Shown here in pieces: positions 22,501 through 34,841 of a DNA stretch of 64,000 nt. Both the position numbers and the translations under genes were made by a program. The stretch is taken from positions 1-64,000 of the forward strand of contig JAZKJV010007251.1 of assembly GCA_037367405.1 (NCBI GenBank), written 5' to 3'. The notes beneath the pieces are model-generated. The model searched no databases and was not told the DNA's origin. It worked only from the letters and a program-made list of their open reading frames with translations. Each line of letters begins with the position of its first letter. Position 1 is the stretch's first letter. The DNA comes from Ottelia alismoides (Eukaryota > Streptophyta > Magnoliopsida > Alismatales > Hydrocharitaceae).

Positions 22501-23282
22501 GGTATTATACCTATGTATATTATATATAAGTATTTTATTTTTATGTTTTCTTTGTGTTTTTATTCTTTTTTTAATGTACAACTATATTATAAATAATATT
22601 TAAAAAATTATAAAAATATAAAATTATGAAAAAAAAGAATAATAAATAAAATGAATATTTTAATATGTACAAGTATACAATAGGGGTCCAAAACTCAACT
22701 TTCAAACCATCGCTTCGCCAAATGCGAAACCACCTCCATTAAATAGCTTATTTTAAATTATATACAATTAAAGGTGAGTTTGATGCATTTAGAGTTTTTA
22801 TTTGGGAGATACAGGTCTGGGAAGTTGGGATTTTGGAATCTTATTCAGGTCATAACTTTTTATCTGTATAATATTTTTGAGTGAAATCAATTTTGTATTT
22901 TTATTTATTTAATTATCTACAATTTCATGTACAAAGTTTCTTTATTAGAGGTATAAAAAGTAGAACCAAAAATAGGTCCCAAGATGAATATGAATAAAAT
23001 GAATAGGTATCTGGCCCTTATCTCCCCCTACTTTATTCCTTGTCGACCTATTCATCGAGATGCCTAGGTCTCGGGGTTTCGGGTCATAAAATATTTACAA
23101 TATTTTATTCTTTTTCTTTTCTTTTCTTTATTCTGTATTTTTGGCTTTAAAAACTATATTTTATACACTATTTACACAATGATGCATGGATGATAAAATG
23201 CCCGAATTAACAATATTTACACGCATTTACTAGGGTTTTTAAGGCCTAAATGATAGACTAAAGATGATGAAACGTAGATTCG
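19531..23282 (-). repeat. LTR of copy B, left
   Basis: Its early part shares AAATTTATTATAAC and TCGAACACAGGG with 25,685-25,745. Its end (GATTCG at 23,282) matches the ends of the LTRs at 32,760 and 34,804. The GC-rich middle (20,530-22,150) contains ACGTG motifs and the inverted repeat TGGTTGGTCCACGTGGACCAACCA near 22,110. Open frames in the middle are compositional. The first bases of U5 seem lost at the copia junction. Confidence 0.78.
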
Positions 23283-24060
23283 TCCGGTGGTCTCTCCGTT
23301 TAGAGACTCGATCGCAACCACGCTTCAAGAGGTAACCCTAATACTTGTTTGCGGTTTAGATGAAACGATCCGAGAAGTGTTCTTGGATCATGTGGTTTCA
23401 TCGCATGAAAACTTTTAATTTCCGCTGTCTCGAGCAACTATTGCGAGTAGTTGCTCCCAATCGCATAAGATGTGATTCTCACTATTCGAAGATGCGCTTT
23501 AGGATCATACCATATCCTTCAGGATTATCCTCCATTGGAACCCACTCTTGACTATGTAACCTGGTTAGTGGAGAAAATGTAGAAGAGGATAGAGAGCCTC
23601 ACTGATCAGAATAAGAGCTACATTGTCGCTTCATCTTCTGGTGTGATGGAGTCATGAGAGGCCACCCATGGGAGATTGCATTCACCAAAAATACAAAAAA
23701 TGAACAAAATATAAAACCCAAAAAGACAATAATGGGAGATACCTAGCCGAGACATATTGTGAGGAGAGGGAACCGGTGCCAACCCCTTTTCCCATTCATA
23801 AACACACCAAAGTTCCCACCACCCAACCCATCAAGGATTTCATTGTATTGGCTGATTCTAGTCATCCTTATGTATACGTTGATTCTAACTTCTTCCCTAA
23901 TGAAGAAGAAATAAAAATTTAAAAAATGTTGACCAACCCTAAAGTGGTGGTAGCTATTCAGGATATTTTTGATGCCTACTTCGAAAGACCATGAATATTT
24001 TGCCTGCACCTGCAACCGATAAAAAAAAAGAGACATCACATGAATGAATGCCACATTCTG
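23283..24060 (+). pseudogene. Possible gag C-terminal remnant, copy B internal
   Basis: This stretch lies between the left LTR end and the protease. In one plus-strand frame it reads TLDYVTWLVEKM, a stop, then KRIESLTDQNKSYIVASSSG near 23,545-23,660, reminiscent of the coiled segment before the Q-rich tail in the other copies. Stops occur throughout. Neither a primer-binding site nor a polypurine tract is seen next to the LTR end. Assignment rests on position and weak similarity. Confidence 0.35.
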
Positions 24061-24520
24061 ACATGCCCGTTGCCCATGCCATCACTCTTTGTCTTCCTAA
24101 TAAGAAAAGAAACATTGGTACACCCTTCATTAGATGTGCCTTTCTAACCACCATTTTGATCACACTTTCCTTGACAACAACACAGTGATTATATAATACC
24201 CTCCTCACTTATCGATATACTAAATCTTGAGGTTCTCAAGAAAATCGGGATGATGTGTCAATTTGTTGTGTATCAATTTGTTGACCGATCAATAAAGAGT
24301 TCGAAGAGTATTCTTGAAAACATTGTCATTTAGATCTAGGGCATGAGCTAAATTATTTATTTTGTTGTATTGCCCATAGAGACCTCCACCTCTATGGAGC
24401 ACACTCTAATCACCCTGGGTCAGCCTTTTTTCACTGCTACGAAGGTCGTTATTGATTGTGGATCTGGAGAGATACGCTTTTGTTCCCGCAACGATAGTGT
24501 TCTGATTGAAACAATCAATA
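24061..24520 (+). pseudogene. Athila protease remnant on the plus strand, copy B
   Basis: Plus-strand frames read LPNKKRNIGTPFIRCAF, then FDHTFLDNNTVII (catalytic site D-N-N at 24,173-24,181 in place of D-S-G). After stops come LITLGQPFFTATKVVIDCGSG and EIRFCS (24,370-24,500). These match the protease of copies A, C and D in order. Because those copies are on the minus strand, this fragment is inverted relative to the flanking LTRs. The broken catalytic triad and stops make it inactive. Confidence 0.8.
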
Positions 24521-25069
24521 CACCCATTGCTAGTAAGAGACCCACATATGATGAGAGTTTACATATGTCAACCGACTCAAAGGATTATGACCATGTTGCT
24601 GAGATCAATGACGTTTGTTTTACCAGGGACGATAATGAGACCTAAGAATTCCTCTTCCAAGGGGAAGACTCGGAAAGCATAGACCTTTGTGTTCCCTCTT
24701 CTTGTGTGTGGCAATGTGTTTATGAGATCCACAATATTTACACCATAAATACCTGATCGTGGAGGGCAAATGAAGCTGAGACTGCCCAGGTCAGACCATA
24801 CCTTACTTTTTCCACTGATGAGTTTGTGCATTTTTGTTTCTAGACCACTGAGGACCTATACCATGTCGATCCTAATTGGTATTTGGTAGTTGTTGACCTC
24901 AATATCGACTTGCAAATTGTTAGATCTATTCCTCAGCAGTCATGTAAGAAGGTAAAGTTTCCACCTTCTTGATCATTGTATATTCCACTCCTTGTATACA
25001 TTCACTTTCATTTCTTTCAGTCCATCCTCTGTTTTCTCATTCACCTCATTCCGTGTGATTTCCCTTCTT
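24521..25069 (+). pseudogene. Post-protease spacer remnant, copy B
   Basis: About 40 acidic codons continue after the protease (YDESLHMSTDSKDYDHVAE), like the acidic linker of the other copies. Stops follow, and the sequence runs straight into the hairpin array. About 4 kb that would carry RT, RNase H and integrase is missing. Confidence 0.5.
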
Positions 25070-25554
25070 AGTATGTGTTTTATCCTAAGTATAAGGGAGG
25101 TGTACGAGTCGAGTGTTCTTTCTTCATTCTGGTTCATCACTTCTGTCGTTGCTTATACTTAGGGATATCTTACACTAAGTATATGGGGAGTGATGTTGTC
25201 TGTTCTATCATATATATCCTTTTATTTCTTCTCTTCATTTATTTATCTTTTCTTTTGATCCCTTTGCTTGTTTCCTCACATGTTGATTGTTTTGTACTTT
25301 GGGATCTTTTACCCTAAGTATAGGGCGAGACATGCCAAGCTATTTATTTGTTCATCCTCATCCTCTATCAACCCCATTTTGTGTACATTCTGCTCTACTT
25401 AGGATTATTTAATCCTAAGTATAGGGAGGATGATCAACTTCTTATTCTTTTATTTAGTCAGTTTAGTATAGACTTTTCCTGCACCCATCATGAGTTATGT
25501 CTTAATTTTTCTCTCTGATCACTATGAGAACATAGTTTTTACTAAGTATAGGGG
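25070..25554 (+). repeat. Array of polypurine-like palindromes, copy B (inverted)
   Basis: Five units occur near 25,080, 25,155, 25,300, 25,398 and 25,525. The fourth has perfect arms TACTTAGGATT / AATCCTAAGTA. The G-rich side, AAGTATAGGG, is on the plus strand here, opposite to copies A, C and D. The last unit includes CTATGAGAACATAG, which appears as its complement in copies C (about 36,745) and D (about 46,330). It abuts the LTR start at 25,555. Confidence 0.82.
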
Positions 25555-26613
25555 TGATGAGTGTGAGAATCGAGGTTACTAATATATCTGAAAATCAAAA
25601 CACATTGTCATTGAGGCGATTGTTCAAGTCCGACTAAATCAACAATCTGCCCACACAATCAAGTAATCAAAATGAGGGGTTAAAATTTATTATAACCATA
25701 TATTGATGTAGAGTGGAAGAACATATAAAGTATCGAACCCTGGGTGGAAGGAGAATAGACAACAAAAATTGGCAAAAAAAAGACAATAAATGTTTTTTGT
25801 GTTTTTATGAAGCAACTTTTATCCCACGAACCTTAGAAATTTGTTCAATCACCTCTACAACCATTTGCACAACGTAACTACCCCATCAACCTTGTAAATT
25901 GCCCCAAGAACCCGCACGAGCTTCAGACAGATTAACCGTAGGGTTCATGGGATAAGAGTTAGCTTAGAGGGTCAAGGGGGAATATATGTTGTTTCAAAGA
26001 TCAAGAAGGTAATGTACAAAGTTTGTAGGGTTCGTGGGGTAAAAATCCTTTTTATGAAGGTTTTTGAGTTTTAGTGGGTTTTTAATTTTTAATTATTTAG
26101 GAATTTTTAATTTATAATTTTTTGTTTTGTTTTTGATTTTGTAATATATATTTTTTATTATCTGATTTTTATTTCCTTTTTCTCTTTTTTAGATTTAAGA
26201 TAAGTATGTATAATATATTATATCAATATAGATAATGGAAATAAAAAATAAAGATAGAATCAAGGAAATACTCTAAAGTACAATCCTTTTTATTTTTTTA
26301 AGTTTTCAAATATAGTTTATTTTTTAATAATACTAAAATTACCAATAATGATACAAGTAAATATATCTATATAAATAGATGTGGACTTTTTATATTTACA
26401 AATAGGTATAAATTCTTCAAAAATATGGAAGTAAAATGTTTTTATCTTTTTATATTTTTCTTTATTTTGATATTTTCTCAAATTTTTTGCTATTTTTTGT
26501 AATTTTTGTTGGATAAAAATGTATGAATAGTGACTTATATTAATGACCATATTATTTTGAGGTTTAAAAGTAGATAAAAATCACAAAACTTCCCAAAACT
26601 AATTTTACTATAT

Positions 26614-26629
26614 AGTAGATATAATAAAC
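26614..26629. repeat. Target-site duplication, left copy, of the RTE fragment
   Basis: AGTAGATATAATAAAC is repeated exactly at 26,882-26,897 on the other side of the insert. Confidence 0.85.
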
Positions 26630-26881
26630 TGCTTAAGATGGTTTGGTCATTTGCAAAGAAGATCAACAGATGCACTAGTTAGGAGATACGAGTGTTGGGA
26701 TGTTGACCCATATGAGAGAGGGCGAGGACGGCTCAAGAAGTATTGGAAAGAGACTATACAAAGGGATATTAGTTTTTTTGATATAAGCCCGAGATTGGCC
26801 CAAGGTAGATCTGAACGGAGACAAAGAATCCATGTAGTCGACCCTACTTAATTGTGGCAAAAGGCTCTATTGTTGTTGTTA
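26630..26881 (+). mobile_element. 5'-truncated RTE-like LINE tail
   Basis: The insert is 252 bp and encodes, on the plus strand, the last 70 or so codons of an RTE-type ORF2: [21 protein letters not shown], then [16 protein letters not shown] and [10 protein letters not shown] before a stop. The RWFGHVxRR and GRPKKxW words are characteristic of plant RTE C-termini. It ends in a TTG-repeat tail rather than poly(A), again as in RTE. The single frame has no stop, and the flanking duplication is perfect, so the insertion is young relative to its host LTR. Confidence 0.85.
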
Positions 26882-26897
26882 AGTAGATATAATAAAC
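26882..26897. repeat. Target-site duplication, right copy, of the RTE fragment
   Basis: It is an exact 16-base match to 26,614-26,629. Confidence 0.85.
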
Positions 26898-29548
26898 AAA
26901 ATTTGGAAAAAGCAACAAGTATTTTTAGATTTTTTTAGATTTTTTTATTTTTTATAGGGTTAGAGAGGTTTTGCTATTTTTTTGTTTTTTCTGAATTTTT
27001 TAGTGATTTTTAGTCTACAGTTGTAAAATACAATAATAATACCTATATTTTTGGATTTTTGAGAATTTTTTTCTATTTTTATCAATTTTTTAATGCAAAT
27101 AGGGGAATAATGTAATGTTTTTGGTTTTTTTAAATATATGGAAATATTTTAAATGTTCTAATGAAAATTATGTGATTTATTAATATAGCATACACTTAAA
27201 ATAAAATTCCTACAATTTTTAAATGCATGATGGTATTTTTAATGCAAGGAATGAACAACATAAAAAAACAATACTGGGATGGAATGATATGTAAATAAAA
27301 ATAAGCAAAAATGCAATCAGGAACAATAATACGAAGTTTAGGGTCCTCTGCATAATTTTCCCACAAATATTAATTCATTCCACGCTGACAGGGGTATAAT
27401 TGCAATTTATAAAACAAACAACATGGTATCATGCAAAATATTCAAGAAATATTACACGCGATTTTATACTTTTTGGATTGAATAATAAATAAACCACATA
27501 GGGGGTCCCTGTAATATGCCCACCACCTTACGTATATATCCACGTGAGGTGAGGTGATACGGGACCAGACTACAAATAAAATGAGTATGGGGGGTCTATT
27601 GTAAATATTACAAGAAATTTTATATCTTCAGATAAAAGTTTATGGACTAAAAATAAAATTGAAAAAGCTGGGGGGGAATCTAGCAAAACCCCCCTAAAAT
27701 GCTACCGGACGGCTGGATCTCCTTCACTTGCCACAATTTGGGCTCCCAATGGTAGATGATGGTTTCATGAGGAATGATCAAGATTAGACCTGGCTGAGCA
27801 TCGAATGGTGGAGGGTGATGAAGGTCCAACAACAACTAGGCATTCTGAAGCAGGCGCTTAATAGAATGGAGGGGAAGCTCAGAGGAACTTCGATCTGTTC
27901 TCCCAAGCAACTCCGGTGGTCTAGGGCTCGAGAAAAAGGCTTAGAAGCTCGCTAGAAACATCCCAGAGGTGCTGGAAGTGTTGGATTGGTCTAAAAACAA
28001 CTGGAGGAGTTCCTGGAGAAGCTTCGGGGGTCCAGGCGCTTCGACTGAACCAAAAATCGACCTGCAAGGGGTCTTGAGGCCTCCAGAACCTACAAGAAAG
28101 CTTATCCCGCACAAACAGAGGATCCGGGGGTCCGCAGAGGGTGAAATGGAGCAGAAGAAGTGGGGCGATGATCCAACGGAATGAAGAGGAGGGAGATCAG
28201 ATCTCTTGATCTAGTGAAGATCAAGGTGAGTGGAAGTGCTTGCGGTGTTCAGAACTCAGAGGGGAAGATAATGGATGTGTTAGACGCGATGAGATAAAGT
28301 CGGAGGACGGTGGGATAGTGGACGGAGCAGAAGCTCCGAAAAACTATGATTTGAGAATTTTATGGAATAAAATGCAAAAACAATCTAAATTAAGTCCTAA
28401 ACTAGAATATCTATCATGTCAGGAATAAAAAGAACTAAAAAAAGGGAGCCAAGGTGGAGCTCCGCTAAGCTACTCCGGCGATGCTCTGATCTCCTCCTCC
28501 AAGCCTCCTCCATGGCAAACGCTCAGGTGAAGCAGCTGCTGTCACCATCAACCACGTGGACTAGAAAGATTGCGGATTCTAAAACTCCAGTGGGATTAAA
28601 AATTTTAAATTGGCAGAGGAGGTGTATATGTATAGGGAGGACTTCAATAGAGGTTCATGGTGGACATAGTGTCCCACCGATCGAGGTGAAATGCAATCGT
28701 GAAAGACCATTGATCGATGAACAAAAGTCAAAGAGGAATCGAGATAAAAAAGTACAAGAATCATTGGGAAAAATCCAAGGAAGATGGCTGGTTATCGAGG
28801 CCTGACAGGCCTAAGGAGATGGGGGCTTAGTTGACCAACGGATCAATCGAGGACCTACTCTCATTGGGCCACGTGTCCGCAAAAGGATAAAAATAAATTA
28901 AAAAGATTTATTATTTCAATGTAAAATATAAAATGATTTTTTTGATTTTTGGTTAAAACATGAATAATATTTATTATTTTCTATAGTATTTTAGTGTGAT
29001 TTTTATTTATTTTTATTAGTCAACATATTGCATGTTTTTTTACAAGTATATATACATACATTGACCTATGCATTGGATATTTTATTTTAATTTTCTATTT
29101 TAGATTTTAATATTTTATGCACATAATTTATATATTTATAAAATATTTGAATACATATAAATATATATTTATTATATTTTTCAGAAGTAATATGTACACG
29201 TAATTAGATATACATATTTATTATATAGGTACTTCTATCAATATCTTTGAGTATACTATTTTACTTACTTGTATTTTTAACTGAATTTTCTTTAATTTAA
29301 GTATGTTTATGTATTATAAATAATATTTAAAAATTTATAAAATATAAAAATATGAAAAATATAAGGAATAAATAAAATTATTATTTTATTCAGATATAAT
29401 GTACAATAGAGGTTCATTAATAGGTAATTAAAATCTATATACAATTTAAGGTAATTTTGGTGAATTTTGAGTTCCTATGGGGAATATACATGTGTGTGAA
29501 GTTTGGAATTTGGCTTTTTATTTTGAAAGATAGAATGACATTTTTGGA

Positions 29549-32500
29549 ATTTTGGTGAATTTTATAAATTTTTATGAAGGTTTTAGGTTTTCAAAATTTT
29601 AAGAGTTTTTTTTCGTAATGTTTTGGTTTTTTTGTCTGGAGTTGTAAAATAACTAAATAAAGAAGACAAAAATTTGGATCTTTTTAAAAAGATTTTATAT
29701 TTTTTATGTATTTTAAACTGTAGACAAGAATTAAAAGTGCAATTTATTATTTTTAATAATTATTAAAAGGTTCCAAAATTGCCAAAAAATATTAGGGCGT
29801 GAATCTAGAGGCAATCAGGAACCTACACATATTTTTTGGGAATTTTTGGAGCATACTTGCTAAATAAAATAAATAGAGAAAACAAAGAGAAACTACAATA
29901 CTGGTGGAGCCATTTTTTAAATAAAATAAAGAGTGAGGGCCAAGCAAATTTTCCAAAATTATACAACATGCGTAAAATTTCCCTAGACCAAAAGCAAATA
30001 TGAAAACACGCAAGGGGTCCTCTGGGAATCGCTATGCTCACGTGTATAAACATGTGAGCCAGACTAGTGGGGACCAAAATGCAAATAAAGAAAATGTAGA
30101 GGCCATGATGCAAATTATCATAAAATTTGCAACATGCTTTACAAAGTTATAATTCCAAATAACAATACAAGGAATTCTATGGACCCGGCTACCAAATTTC
30201 CAACCGTCACCTCACGTGCGTCCACACGTGAGGTGACATGGAATGGATGGATATGCAAATAAGAGAACTTCGATGGGATTTCTGGAAATATTACAAAAAT
30301 ATTACACAACCAAGGAATGATTCTATACTAGCTAAGAAATAGAAAAATCTTTGGGTTTAAGTCGTAAAATACCCAACTTAAGCAGAGGCGGATAGTTGTA
30401 TGAGAGCCACTTGCCACGTGTCGTGCATGCTGCAGCCAATGATATTTCGGTGATGCGCGACACGATTAGATCCAGGCGAAATATCTGATGGTTGTGATGC
30501 TCTGGATCGGATTGTATTTGTACGTCACGAAGAACCCTGCATGATGGGACAGTGGAGGGCTAACAAGGAAGAACATGGAGGATACTTCGGCGAGTCGAGC
30601 TTCCTCTGTCCAGATATCCCTCCTCTGACATGCATGCTGCTCCAAAATGGCTCCAAAGACTCCTACAGGTCTTCTCTGTATGCTAGTTGCGTCAAAATGC
30701 CTTGAATCCCACTGGAGCCCGCCCACGAGGTCGGAGAATTTGGGCGGCTCCACGTAGGTCCGGTGAAGCTCAAAATTGCTTCCAAAGGGTGTCGTGCTTC
30801 TGTACCTACAAGAAAAATGTTATAGGATCGAGGGCAAATTGCCTCGACCCTGTAGCAGGGGGAAATGAAATTAAAGGAAGCGAGATGGCGGTTACTCCGG
30901 TGAGGCGAGGGAGAGGAACACTGGGAGACCAGATAGGGGGCTCAATCTGGGTGAATGGGTGGTGGGACGTGACGATGAAGCGGGGAGTTAGCAGAATGAG
31001 GTGATAGCAGGGGCAGAACGGTGAAGTTTACGATGAACAGAGTTCGTCGAAGCTTGCTCCGTTGAATTACGAATCAGACCTTTAACGCTACAACAATGGA
31101 TTATAAATGCATAATATTGAACATAAAGCTAAACTAAGCTAAAAATAAGAAAGAAAAGAGTACCTCACCATCCTGGACCAGGAGATAGAGATCTAACGCC
31201 AGCGAGGCAACGGAGATGGTGGAATCGTCCTAAGACACCGTCGTTCAATCGGCCTAATCACTCAGCGAGGACCCTGTCACCATCCTCGAGTAGTGGGGCG
31301 TGAAAAGGGAGAGAAAGAGAGGTCCAAAGGGTTCAAAAATGTAATGGTAGGTGAAGGTGATTTATTTACAGGCATGGTCAACTGGCTCCAAAGATGTAGA
31401 AGAGTGAGCGAATCTGGTTTGCAATCCTCGAGGCGATCACTATGCGTGATAGAGGGATATTCGATAGAAAAAGTCACGAAGGCATCAACGAGAAAAGTTG
31501 AAAGGATTGAGCTCCAAAAAATAGAGAAATGTTGCTAGAACCTACATCTGACAAGGTGTAGAGGCAAGTAAGAGGAGTTGACTGCCGATCAACACCAGAT
31601 TATACCTGGTCGGTCCACGTATACCAACCAGGAAAAACCTGACCTAAAAAGATTGGAAATTCAATATTAAATATAAAAATATTTTATTAATTTTAAGTTT
31701 AAAAAAATGTTTGTTATTTTCCATAAATTTTATTATTATTATTTATTTTTTAGAGGTATATAATTACAAGTTACTTTATAGGGTTAATATATAGGTATAT
31801 GTATATAAGTTTTAGGTCTTTTTATTTTTATTTATTTTTTTATTTTATTATTTTCTTCTATTAATTTGTATAATTATAACTTATTTTTATATACATAAAT
31901 ATATTTTTATTATATTTTTCAAATATAATATATACACTTAAATAAAAAGGTTTATCTATTATATGGGCATAGTTATTATATATTCATCTATATGATTTAT
32001 ATTTCATTTTAATGTTTTCTTTATTGTTTTTATTCTAGTTTTAATATGCACATATAATATAAATAATATTTACAAAAATATTAAGATATAAAATTAAAAA
32101 ATAATAAAGAAATAAAATGAATATTTTAATCGGGTATATTGTACAATAGGGGTCCAAACCCTAATTTTCACACCTTAACTCCAAAGAATATGACACCACC
32201 TTAATTAAATTGCTTATTAAAAGTTATATACAATTACAAGTGATTTTGATATATTTTGAGTTTTTATTTGGAAGATATGGGTCTTGGAAGTTAGGATTTT
32301 GGATTCTTATTCAGAGTGTATCTTTCACATTGAATATTATTTCTGTATGAAGTCAATTATACATTTTTCTGTATTTTATTATCTACAACTTTCATATATA
32401 AAGTTTCTTTATTTAAGGTGTAAAATATAGAAAAAAATAGGTCCCAAAAATGAATAAATAAAGCATAAATAAATGGGAATTTTATTGTATTCTTGGCCCT

Positions 32501-32760
32501 TATCTCCCGTACTTTATTCCTTGTCGACCTAGTCATCAAGATTCCTAGGTCTTGGTGTTTAGGGTCATAAAATATCTTTGATAGTTTATTCTTTTCCTTT
32601 TCTTTTCTTTATTCTATAATTTTAGCATTAAAAAAAATTTTATACCGTTTTTGTACAAAAAAGGATAAATGTTAATTACATGAATTAGGACTATTTACAT
32701 GAATTTATTAGAGTTTTTAACACCAAAACGATATAATAAAGGTGATGAAATGGATATTCA
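29549..32760 (-). repeat. LTR of copy B, right, missing its first part
   Basis: It begins at a point equivalent to about 20,175 in the left LTR (shared TTTTATAAATTTTTATGAA). It has its own GC-rich middle (30,010-31,640) with CCTCACGTGCGTCCACACGTGAGG near 30,211 and ACCTGGTCGGTCCACGT near 31,602. It ends GATATTCA at 32,760. The short ORFs inside are not conserved between LTR copies and are not genes. Confidence 0.75.
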
Positions 32761-34321
32761 TCAACTACCTAGGTTAGATCAAATTCATTCATTTTCCTTC
32801 AAACTTTGGTTCTAAACCAAAATTGTGAAATCTTTGAACACTTCAAAGCTTTCTCAGATGATGGGAAGAAATCTCATATCACAAATAATAATATTATGAT
32901 ATCACATATCATCAATGTTTATTACGATACAGATGATCCACATACATTAATATATATATATATATATATGAGATCTTGAATACCTTGACATCTTACATCA
33001 TTCCCAAAGAAGGGTATACTGGACATTTTTACTTTTTAAATACAATATTCACAAGTATGTAAGATTTTGGATCTTCAGACAATCTAAAATTCAATATCTT
33101 AATAGTCTATTGATCTCATCAATAGACATATGTCCAAGGCTTGATGCCAAATCATTATCAAATGATCTTCATCCTCCTCGTTAAATTGTAAAGGTTTAAT
33201 TTTCAGATTTTTGAAATGTCAATGAACCATTAATTTTCTAATTTGGTAGAGTCCTCTAGATGTTAAATTACTATCTGAAATATATCTATCATAACTCTTT
33301 ATTACTGGTATATTCCAGAATTAATTTTTATTTATAACATTTTGAAATAAACAATGAGTGTATTCTAATATCTAGGTCATAGAGACATTCTCTAAGACTA
33401 AGGGCTCTCCCACAGAAAATATGAAGTCTATCTATCCAATAGAGATTGTTGCAACCATTGCATCTATATCCATGGATGACTATTAAACCTTAAGATGAAA
33501 TTTCTAGTCTTCTAATACATATGCAACTAGCAAGTGTTATTAGAAGATAGAGATACAATTATTAGACTTTGATTTTATCTAATAAGAAAGTCAATTTCAA
33601 TGATTATATGTAGTTTATATAGCATTACAATGCACCATCTGAGTCCTTCTATAAGGATTCTATATAGTCTAGATAGTCATACTATCAATACATCAACTTG
33701 TTGTAGTATCGACATTCATCCAACTCTTTGGATGTTATATAGAAATTACAAAGTATAGATAACTCCTTGACTTTCCTTCTTGCTTGGGTCTGACCCATGC
33801 TTCCATTACACTCTCTTCATCTATAAACAACCATTACTTAAAACAAAGAATCTCTTATGTTGAATTCAAAATAGTTCAATATAAGAGTATTTCAACATTT
33901 ATACATGCTTCATTCAATTCATACAATATTAATATTATGAAGCTTCATGAATGACTTGTGTATAGATAGTAGAATGATGACTCTTATAATATCTCATACA
34001 TGTTAACTCTTAAAGACATAGGTTCAGGTAGGTACTCAATCAATTTGAATACATCATCTCTTATAAAGCCATAATTCTCATGATGCAGTGAACCATGTCA
34101 TTCATGATTAAATATTGAGAGCACATATGTATGCCAGGACATCTTCTTAGATTTTTAAAAGGATTATTTGACAATTATGATCATCATCGTCATGTCACTT
34201 CCAAAGCACACTCGATGTGAGATCAAGACTGTAGAGACATACAAACCCTAGGCTTGTAGTCCTATTGTCTATTTAGTTGTCATTCCTCATTATTACGAGG
34301 AAACATGCATATTGTAACCAC
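32761..34321 (-). mobile_element. Inverted fragment of the copia element
   Basis: The reverse complement matches 14,047-15,590 end to end, at roughly 80-85 percent by eye. It includes the integrase zinc-finger stretch (33,000-33,140, with SIDEINRL-like reading) and the AATAGGACTACAA block near 34,250. A TA dinucleotide run near 32,953 is expanded relative to the other copy. Both ends are abrupt: the left end abuts the LTR end at 32,760 and the right end abuts an LTR tail. It holds no copia LTR. Confidence 0.85.
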
Positions 34322-34804
34322 ATACTCTGGGAAGTTTTGGTTTTTGCTTTTTATTCTGAGTGTAGAATGTACATTGTGTACTACTTTTGCGCGAAATAAA
34401 TTTTGTACTTTTCTATGTATTTTTATCTACAACTTTCAAGTACAAACTATCTTTATTTGATGTATACATAATGAAAAAAAATATCTACCCCAAAAATGAA
34501 TTATTTATGAATAAATAAATGGAATTTTTATTGCATATTTTGCCCTTATCTCCCGCTACTTTATTCCTCGTCGACGAAATAAATTCTTGACTTGGTATCG
34601 GGGTTTAGGGTCATAAAATACCTTTGGTATTTTATATTTTTTTCTTTTCTTTATTCTTTTTGTTTAGCTGTAAATAATGTATTTTATATAGTATTTATAC
34701 AATAAATCGTCGATATTAATTAATGCAAAATAATGATATTTGCATGCATTTAGCTATGATTTACATGCATAATGAATGAATAAAGGTGATGAAATGGAGA
34801 TTCA
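34322..34804 (-). repeat. 3' LTR tail of copy C
   Basis: It runs from GGGAAGTTTTGG, equivalent to about 22,830 in copy B, to the end GAGATTCA. Shared blocks are CCCTTATCTCCCGCTACTTTATTCC and GGGTCATAAAAT, compared with 23,015-23,090 and 32,500-32,570. Confidence 0.85.
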
Positions 34805-34841
34805 TCACCCCCTATACTTGCCTTTGCTAGTCCCTAGCAAA
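34805..34841 (-). other. Polypurine tract with adjoining stem-loop, copy C
   Basis: The minus strand reads AAGTATAGGGGGTGA immediately before the LTR start TGAATCTC. Directly upstream is a hairpin with perfect 8-base arms TTTGCTAG / CTAGCAAA (34,823-34,841). The layout equals that of copy A. Confidence 0.8.

Larger units (their letters stand above)
25555..29548 (-). repeat. LTR of copy B, middle, 3'-truncated at a fusion
   Basis: It starts TGATGAGTGTGAGAATC, close to the copy A start TGATGAGTCTGAAAATC. It carries the GC-rich middle (27,660-28,880). It reaches the U3-side block near 29,395-29,520 and then jumps, at about 29,548, to sequence that belongs about 640 bp inside the next LTR. About the last 430 bp are missing. 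It hosts the RTE fragment. Confidence 0.75.
19531..32760. mobile_element. Athila copy B: tandem LTRs around an inverted, pol-less internal fragment
   Basis: Three LTR units (19,531-23,282; 25,555-about 29,548; about 29,549-32,760) all run in the same minus orientation as copy A. Between the first two lies a 2.3 kb internal piece. It reads on the plus strand: gag end, protease, spacer, then the hairpin array. RT, RNase H and integrase are absent. The arrangement is not a normal element; it needs at least one inversion or end-joining event and one LTR-LTR fusion. Confidence 0.75.
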
